Below are positions 58,340 through 64,000 of a DNA stretch of 64,000 nucleotides, one piece after another (positions within the stretch are counted from its first letter, which is position 1; every line of letters starts with the position of its first letter). Source of the DNA: Sphingomonadales bacterium. Its GTDB lineage: Bacteria > Pseudomonadota > Alphaproteobacteria > Sphingomonadales > Sphingomonadaceae. The stretch lies in the NCBI GenBank assembly GCA_025356275.1, contig JANXUK010000121.1, positions 1 to 64,000 on the forward strand, read 5' to 3'. The notes beneath the pieces were generated by a model. It did not search any database and was not told the origin of the DNA. It was given only the letters and a program-made list of their open reading frames with translations. Both the position numbers and the translations under genes were made by a program.

Positions 58340-59652
58340 TCCTTTTCGGCCTTGGCGGCGGGGGCTGGGCCGGTGCGGACCTTCATGCCATCCTCCAGCG
58401 CGGTGCCGCCCGAAGTCACCACATGGTCACCTGCCGCGATGCCCGAAAGGACCAGGACCTTGTCGTCGCTCTGCGCGCCCAATTTGACCTCATGCTTGTG
58501 CGCCGCGCCACCGGTGACGATGAACACATAAGGCTGGCCGCCATCGTCCTGCACTGCCGCGTAGGGGATGGTGACCCCCGCCGCGCCGCCCGACAATTGC
58601 AGGCTGGCCTTCAGCGGCTCGCCCAGCGACCAGCCGGTGGCCGCGGGCACATTGGCGAACACCGCGCCCAGCCGTGTGGCCGGATCGACGACATGCGAGA
58701 CCCCGCTGACCGCGACGCCCAGAGGCGCTCCGCCGGACATAGCTTCGACACGGATCACCGCGCCCGGCCCCATCTGGCGCAGCGTCGCGGGGTCGATGCC
58801 GAAGCGCGCGCGCATGGCTCCGCCCGCTGCGATGCGCGCGATGGGCGCGCCCGCCGCGACCAGATCGCCGGGTTTCACCAGCACGCTGTCCACCACGCCC
58901 GACCCTGGCGCATGGAGCGCGAGGGCCCCGGCGCGGCGCGACAGACTGTTGCTGGTGGCATCGGCAGAGGCGGCGGTGGCGTGGGTGGCCTCGACCTCGG
59001 CGTTGCTCATCAGGCCATCGGCGCGCAAACGTTGCGCGCGGGCATAGGCATTGTCGGCCGCCACCGTGTCGCTGCCCGATTTGGCGCGGTCGAGCGCGCT
59101 TTGCGGGCTGGCCGACAGGCGCACCACCAGGGTGCCCGGCCCGACGCTGGTACCCGGCGGGGCATCGATGCTGGAGACGATCGCCTCGGTCGGGGCCGAC
59201 AGCGTGCGTTCGGAGCCTGGCCCCGGCTCGACCACGCCGTAAAGCACGACGCTGGCGCCCAGCCGGCCTGCCTGCGCGGTGGCAAGTTCGACGCGCGCGA
59301 CCGGCTCGGGCGGCTTGTCGGCGGGGCCGGAGGAGCAGGCGGCCAATGCCAGCGGGGTTAGCAGGGCCAGACCCCTATTCGCCCAGATTTGCACACCGTG
59401 ACGGAGCCAATCTTGGCCGAGTGCAAGCAACGAGGAGCGGCGCGATGCGGCGCATCGTGCGCGACAACAGGCGCCGCACCCGGCCAAAATTGGCCCGCCC
59501 CGCAGGGGTTGCCCTTGGCAGCCCGCCGGACAGCGTTGCGTCTCTTGCACCGGATAACCGCCCCGCGCTGCGAGACGCTCCTTGCCGGCAAGCTGCCCAG
59601 GGCAATCACGGTGTGCAAATCTGGGCGAACAGGGGTCTATGCGTCGGATCAT
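58336..59652 (-). CDS. RND efflux periplasmic adaptor (MFP) lipoprotein with a 270-bp in-frame insertion in the signal peptide
   Basis: Adaptor domains ERTLSAPTEAIVSSIDAPPGTSVGPGTLVVRL...; start ATG overlaps the upstream stop (ATGA). Confidence 0.85.
   Translation of the reverse strand: MIRRIDPCSPRFAHRDCPGQLAGKERLAARGGYPVQETQRCPAGCQGQPLRGGPILAGCGACCRARCAASRRSSLLALGQDWLRHGVQIWANRGLALLTPLALAACSSGPADKPPEPVARVELATAQAGRLGASVVLYGVVEPGPGSERTLSAPTEAIVSSIDAPPGTSVGPGTLVVRLSASPQSALDRAKSGSDTVAADNAYARAQRLRADGLMSNAEVEATHATAASADATSNSLSRRAGALALHAPGSGVVDSVLVKPGDLVAAGAPIARIAAGGAMRARFGIDPATLRQMGPGAVIRVEAMSGGAPLGVAVSGVSHVVDPATRLGAVFANVPAATGWSLGEPLKASLQLSGGAAGVTIPYAAVQDDGGQPYVFIVTGGAAHKHEVKLGAQSDDKVLVLSGIAAGDHVVTSGGTALEDGMKVRTGPAPAAKAEKE
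59369..59638. mobile_element. 270-bp MITE-like element with about 34-bp terminal inverted repeats
   Basis: AGACCCCTATTCGCCCAGATTTGCACACCGTGAC ... ATCACGGTGTGCAAATCTGGGCGAACAGGGGTCT (two mismatches). Confidence 0.88.
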
Positions 59653-61052
59653 CCGTGGGTCCATGTCGATTGCGGCGCACCGGTGAGGAGTTCGAGCGCG
59701 ATGAGCTGTTCGGAAACCGCCTGCCGCGCGGCGATCAGCGCGGCCTGTCGGTCGCGCAGGGTCTGTTGGGCCAGTGCGGCGGTGGCGGGGGCGAGGTCGC
59801 CCTGCGCCTCCGCCTTGGCCGCCCCCCGCGCATAGCGGGTCAGTGCGGGCAATTGCGCGGAAAGCTGATCTATCGAGGCCTGCGCAATCGCGATCCCCGC
59901 CACCGCCGCCGCAATGTCCGAGCGGGTCTGGAACAGGCGCGCATCGTAATCGGCCTTGAGGGAGGCGCGCGTCGCCTCGGCCAGCGCGATGCCGCCGCGA
60001 TTGCGGTTCCACAGCGGCAGCGTGAAATTCACTGCCGTGCCGACCAGGGTGTTGCCAGTGCTGTCGCGGTTGCCGCCGACCGCCAACGTCAGCGTGGGGA
60101 ATTGATCGAGCACCGCCTTGTGCACTGCGGCCTCCTGCGCGGCGTAACCCGCCCTAAGCGCCGCGAGATCGCTGCGCTGCGCCCGCGCCAGGTCGAACAG
60201 ATGCGAGGGATCGAGCGCGGGTAGCGGCGTTTCTTCCACCGCCAACCGCAATCGCACATTCGGCGCCAGCCCCAACAGCCGCGCCAGCTCGGCGGAGGCA
60301 GCGATCAGCGCGGACTCATTGTTGCGCAATTTGTCGGCGGCATCGAGCGCGCCGAGCCGATTGACCTGCACCGCATCGCTGGCCAGATCACCGCGCAGCG
60401 CCGCGCGTAGACTGGCCGCGAGCAGCCGGTCCGAACTGTCCCGCGTGGCCCGGCCCAGCGCGACCTGACGCATCAGCGCGGTGACCCGGACCGCCTGAAG
60501 CCGCGCGGCGCCGGCGGTCTGCCATTCGGCCCAGGCGAGATCGAGCCGCACCTGATCGACCTGCGCGCGGGCCTGCGCTGCGACGACATGACGCTCCCGC
60601 AGCAAGGCGATGTCCTGCACCAGCTGACCGGCGATATTGTCCAACGTGTCGGGCCCGGTCAGCAGCCGGTCGTAAGACAGGTTGAGCGTCGGGTCGGGCA
60701 GCAGCTTGGCCGCGAAGGCCTGCGCTTCGGTGATCCGCGCCTTGGCCCGCATCGCCTTGAGGTCCGGGTTTTCCAGGACTGCGATCACCGCCACGGCATT
60801 GGCGTCGAGCGGTGCATTCAGGTCGATTGCCGTAGGGGCGAGGTAGGGCCGGTCGATCGCGCGAGCATCGGCGCTCAGCACCGCCGCCACCGGCGCATCC
60901 AGCGCGCCCGCGCCATCGGCCAGCGCGCCCGCGCCATCGGCCAGCGGGGCGGGGTGATAGGCGGCGCAACCCGCCAGCATGGCCAGCAGGACCGCCGGCC
61001 ATGCCCGGATCCGGCGCGCCGCCGTCATCTCCGCCGTCCTCTCACGCACCAC
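59649..61052 (-). CDS. TolC-like efflux outer membrane lipoprotein
   Basis: WPAVLLAMLAGCAAYHPAP lipobox; VENPDLKAMRAKARITEAQAFAAKLLPDPTLNLSYD-type fold; operon with RND genes. Confidence 0.88.
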   Translation of the reverse strand: MVRERTAEMTAARRIRAWPAVLLAMLAGCAAYHPAPLADGAGALADGAGALDAPVAAVLSADARAIDRPYLAPTAIDLNAPLDANAVAVIAVLENPDLKAMRAKARITEAQAFAAKLLPDPTLNLSYDRLLTGPDTLDNIAGQLVQDIALLRERHVVAAQARAQVDQVRLDLAWAEWQTAGAARLQAVRVTALMRQVALGRATRDSSDRLLAASLRAALRGDLASDAVQVNRLGALDAADKLRNNESALIAASAELARLLGLAPNVRLRLAVEETPLPALDPSHLFDLARAQRSDLAALRAGYAAQEAAVHKAVLDQFPTLTLAVGGNRDSTGNTLVGTAVNFTLPLWNRNRGGIALAEATRASLKADYDARLFQTRSDIAAAVAGIAIAQASIDQLSAQLPALTRYARGAAKAEAQGDLAPATAALAQQTLRDRQAALIAARQAVSEQLIALELLTGAPQSTWTHG

Positions 61053-61088
61053 TGCTCACGAATCCCGATAGCGAAGCTGCACCAAACG

Positions 61089-61610
61089 CTATTTTGCCGG
61101 CGCGAACAAGGCAGCATAGCTGGGGATGCGCGCCTGCAACGCATCGCGCAGCAGGGTGCCGTCGTTGAAGAAGGCGCGTTCGTCCTTATGCACGTCGGGG
61201 CCGATCTTATAGGCCAGCACGAGCAAGCCGATGTTCGCGCCCGTCGCATCGCGCAGCGGGATCTGGAGCACGAATTTCGCTTTCGCATCATGCCGGTGCC
61301 AGCGCGGATCGACCGAGGATATGCCTTTGACGATAATGTCGACATCATCGGGATCGTCGGGGTTGCCGATGCGATCAGGATAGGAGCCGGCGAACATCGT
61401 GTAAACCTTGTCCATGCCGATGGGCACGCCGTGGAAGGTGACGCTCCACAATTCGGGGTGGGCGGCCATGATTTCGTCCGACAATTGCTGGGCATAGATG
61501 CGATAGGCCGGCGCGGTCCAGTTCTTCGCCTTTTCGGGCTCGGCATAGGCGGTGGCCGGCAGGCAGAACGCCATGGCTGCTGCGGCCAGCAGGAACGATT
61601 TGTTGAACAC
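61089..61610 (-). CDS. Secreted protein of unknown function
   Basis: MFNKSFLLAAAAMAFCLPATAYAEPEKAKNWTAPAYRIYAQQLSDEIMAAHPELWSVTFHG. Confidence 0.75.
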   Translation of the reverse strand: MFNKSFLLAAAAMAFCLPATAYAEPEKAKNWTAPAYRIYAQQLSDEIMAAHPELWSVTFHGVPIGMDKVYTMFAGSYPDRIGNPDDPDDVDIIVKGISSVDPRWHRHDAKAKFVLQIPLRDATGANIGLLVLAYKIGPDVHKDERAFFNDGTLLRDALQARIPSYAALFAPAK

Positions 61611-61719
61611 CTCTCAAACCCCTTATTATTATGCCGCATGATGCGGTGTGTTGCGCTTTAGGGTTGCAGCCTGAAGACAACCCAACCTTTGCCTGAATAA
61701 CCTTTCAGCCAATCGCGCG

Positions 61720-63051
61720 TCATCCCAGCAGCTTGAGCAGCGAGAGCGCCGCGATCACCGTGGCGGCGCCGCCGATCCGAGTCGAAATCTGCGCAAAGGG
61801 CATCAGCGGCAGCCGGTCGCACGCGGTCAGGATTGCGACATCGCCGGTCCCGCCCTGGCTGGCGCGGCAGCCGGTGACGATTGCGGCCTCGATCGGATAC
61901 ATGCCCAGCCACCGCCCGACGATAAAGCCGGTACCCATCAACGCCGTCACCGTAGCGATAATCGTGATGACCATCGCGGGCGTGAAAGCGGCGATCAGCT
62001 TGTCCCACGGGGTCAGCGAAACACCAATGGCAAACAGCAGCGGATAGGTGACTGCGGTGGAGAAGAACTTGTAATAGGCAAACGCCCCCGCCTTCAGCAC
62101 CGGGGAGACCAGCCGCCCCAGATTGAGCACGATCGCCAGCAGCAGCATCGTGATCGGCCCGGGGAACCCGAACACAGTCTGACCCAGCAGACCGATCAGA
62201 TACAGTGTCACCGCCGTGACCCCCGCCGCCGCAACATCCGCTGGCCCGATGGGGGTCTGCGGCTGGGGCGACAACAGCCCGATATCGTCATGCTCATCGA
62301 CCTGGAGCACGCCATTGCCGGTGAGATCGGGGCGCCGGCGCCCGATATGGTTGAGCACGCCCGAGCAGACGATCGCGGTCAGGCTGGCGAACATCACCGC
62401 TGGCAGCAACTTGGCGAGCAGCAGCCCCTGATCGGTATGCAGCATCCCGGCATAGCCGATTGACAGCGGGATCGCGCCCTCCCCTACCCCGCCGGCCAGC
62501 GCCGGGGCCAGCACGAAGAAGAACGTCTGATGCGCCCCCATGCCCAACGCCACGCCCATTGCCATGCCGACCGCCAGCGCCGCCGCAGTGCCCGCCACCA
62601 TCGGCACGAACACCTTGAGAAAACCGCGCACCAGCACGCTGCGGTCCATGCTGAGCACCGAGCCGACGACGATGGCGGCGATATAGAGGAACAGGAACTG
62701 GCTGTCCTTGGTGAAGCTCTTGATCGTTTCGACCATAGGCCCCGGCAGCGCGTGGACATAGACCAGATAGGACGGGATGAAGGTTGCAAAGATCGCCGCC
62801 GCACCCAGATTGCGGATCACCGGGATGCGCTTGCCCAGCTCGGCACAGGCGAAGCCGCCCACCCCAAGAATGGCGATCATCAGCGAGATGTCGGTCGGCA
62901 ATTTACCGCGCACAACAAACCCGCCGATCACCAGCAGCAACAGCGCGAACACCGGCCACGGGATCACCCCGATGCTGAACCGCGCCGGCGTTGCCCCCGC
63001 GCTGGTCGGCGCGGGGGCGGTATCGCACGGGTTGGTATTATCGCTCATCAT
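61720..63051 (-). CDS. 2-Hydroxycarboxylate transporter family (CitS-type) protein
   Basis: LALGMGAHQTFFFVLAPALAGGVGEGAIPLSIGYAGML-type motif; CRASQGGTGDVAILTACDRLPLMPFAQISTRIGGA. Confidence 0.88.
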   Translation of the reverse strand: MMSDNTNPCDTAPAPTSAGATPARFSIGVIPWPVFALLLLVIGGFVVRGKLPTDISLMIAILGVGGFACAELGKRIPVIRNLGAAAIFATFIPSYLVYVHALPGPMVETIKSFTKDSQFLFLYIAAIVVGSVLSMDRSVLVRGFLKVFVPMVAGTAAALAVGMAMGVALGMGAHQTFFFVLAPALAGGVGEGAIPLSIGYAGMLHTDQGLLLAKLLPAVMFASLTAIVCSGVLNHIGRRRPDLTGNGVLQVDEHDDIGLLSPQPQTPIGPADVAAAGVTAVTLYLIGLLGQTVFGFPGPITMLLLAIVLNLGRLVSPVLKAGAFAYYKFFSTAVTYPLLFAIGVSLTPWDKLIAAFTPAMVITIIATVTALMGTGFIVGRWLGMYPIEAAIVTGCRASQGGTGDVAILTACDRLPLMPFAQISTRIGGAATVIAALSLLKLLG

Positions 63052-63053
63052 CC

Positions 63054-64000
63054 TCAGAACCGCAGCCCGGCGGAGACATAGATCAGCCGCTGGATCGCGC
63101 CATAGGTGCTGACGTCAGTGTTGTTTTCAGCGCGCCAGGCGACCGCCCCGGCATTGGCCCCGGCGGCGGGGTTGATGTTGCTGGATACCGGCGGCGCCTG
63201 ATTGAACAGGTTGTTGACGCCTACCGCCACGGTCAGCCCGCGCGCGCCGGGTTCAGCCGCGCTGCCCCAGCTGGCGCGAAGATCCCACGAGGAGAAGCTC
63301 TTGACCTTGCCGATGATATATTGCGGATTACCGGCGTTATACTGCGTGAAGAACCCCGCGCCGCCCGCGCCAATATCGTTTACCCCGCCGATATAGGTGT
63401 TGGCGATGCCCAGGCTCCACGCGTTCCAGCTCCAGTCGACACTGGTGTACATCCGCAGCCGTGGCAAGGTGCCCTGCGATCCGCCGCCCTGGGTGGTCGT
63501 GCCGGTGAAATCGTACAGCACCTGCGCCGGGTTGGTGCCCGATGCGGTGACCGGCAGCGCACGGTATTTGTAGCTGAGCAGCACCGCCGCCTGATTCATG
63601 AAGCTGATCGTGCCCATGTCATGCGTCTCATAGTCATAGGAGGTGGTGAAGTTCAGGCTCTTGATCCGCGTCTCGCCCAGATTGGTGAAGCGGTCGACGA
63701 TATAGAGATTGCCGAAGGTGCTGGCCGATGTCGCGTTAGCCGGGTTGGTCAGATAGGTCGCCAGCGCGCCCGGTGTGGCAAACGAGGCATTGCTGGCGCC
63801 AGCCAATCCCGGGAAATTGCCCAGCGCGATATTGTTGTAGAACGGCGAGGCCGAGCCATTGGCATTGACGTCGATCAGGATGTTGTTGAAGCCGATGCCG
63901 CCCGGTGAGCCCTTGACGATGACGCTGTTATATTCGGCGTCGATCTTCAGATGCGGCACCGCATCGGGCTTGAACACCACGCCCAGCGTATAGGAATCGG
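63054..64000 (-). CDS. TonB-dependent receptor, C-terminal part (truncated by the window edge)
   Basis: SWGSAAEPGARGLTVAVGVNNLFNQAPPVSSNINP...IQRLIYVSAGLRF*. Confidence 0.88.
   Translation of the reverse strand, partial: DSYTLGVVFKPDAVPHLKIDAEYNSVIVKGSPGGIGFNNILIDVNANGSASPFYNNIALGNFPGLAGASNASFATPGALATYLTNPANATSASTFGNLYIVDRFTNLGETRIKSLNFTTSYDYETHDMGTISFMNQAAVLLSYKYRALPVTASGTNPAQVLYDFTGTTTQGGGSQGTLPRLRMYTSVDWSWNAWSLGIANTYIGGVNDIGAGGAGFFTQYNAGNPQYIIGKVKSFSSWDLRASWGSAAEPGARGLTVAVGVNNLFNQAPPVSSNINPAAGANAGAVAWRAENNTDVSTYGAIQRLIYVSAGLRF

Noticed and set aside
59389-59835. 148-aa plus-strand ORF across the 270-bp element as a transposase
   Set aside because: The element is too short, there is no transposase motif, and the ORF lies antisense to the efflux genes.

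Overview
This 64 kb, high-GC window looks like a sphingomonad-type alphaproteobacterial chromosome; that taxonomy is inferred from protein style only. Conserved housekeeping blocks (lysA/argH/tlpA; ferredoxin-thioesterase-PopZ-TolC-Pcm-fumarase; an RND tripartite efflux operon; tRNA-Val) alternate with accessory catabolic regions. The accessory content includes a hydroxycinnamate/ferulate block (FerA-like ADP-forming CoA ligase, FerB-like hydratase/lyase, vanillin-type aldehyde dehydrogenase, tannase/feruloyl esterase, TonB receptor) and four secreted FGE/SUMF1-fold proteins without the catalytic cysteine motif. A CoA-transferase/HMG-CoA-lyase locus is surrounded by gene remnants. The most unusual signals are: (1) two tandem 53-aa RiPP-like precursors with nearly identical leaders and divergent cores, flanked by short GC-rich hairpins and absent from the ORF track because they are short; (2) four copies of a bipartite CTAGTGG...CCACTAG hairpin element with compensatory stem changes; (3) a 270-bp inverted-repeat element inserted exactly in frame in the lipoprotein signal peptide of an RND adaptor, whose removal restores MIRRMALLTPLALAAC; (4) a 48-aa peptide ORF in an apparent operon with two related unknown proteins that ends against an IS481-type insertion. 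All calls come from reading the sequence and the supplied translations. No database search or folding was run.
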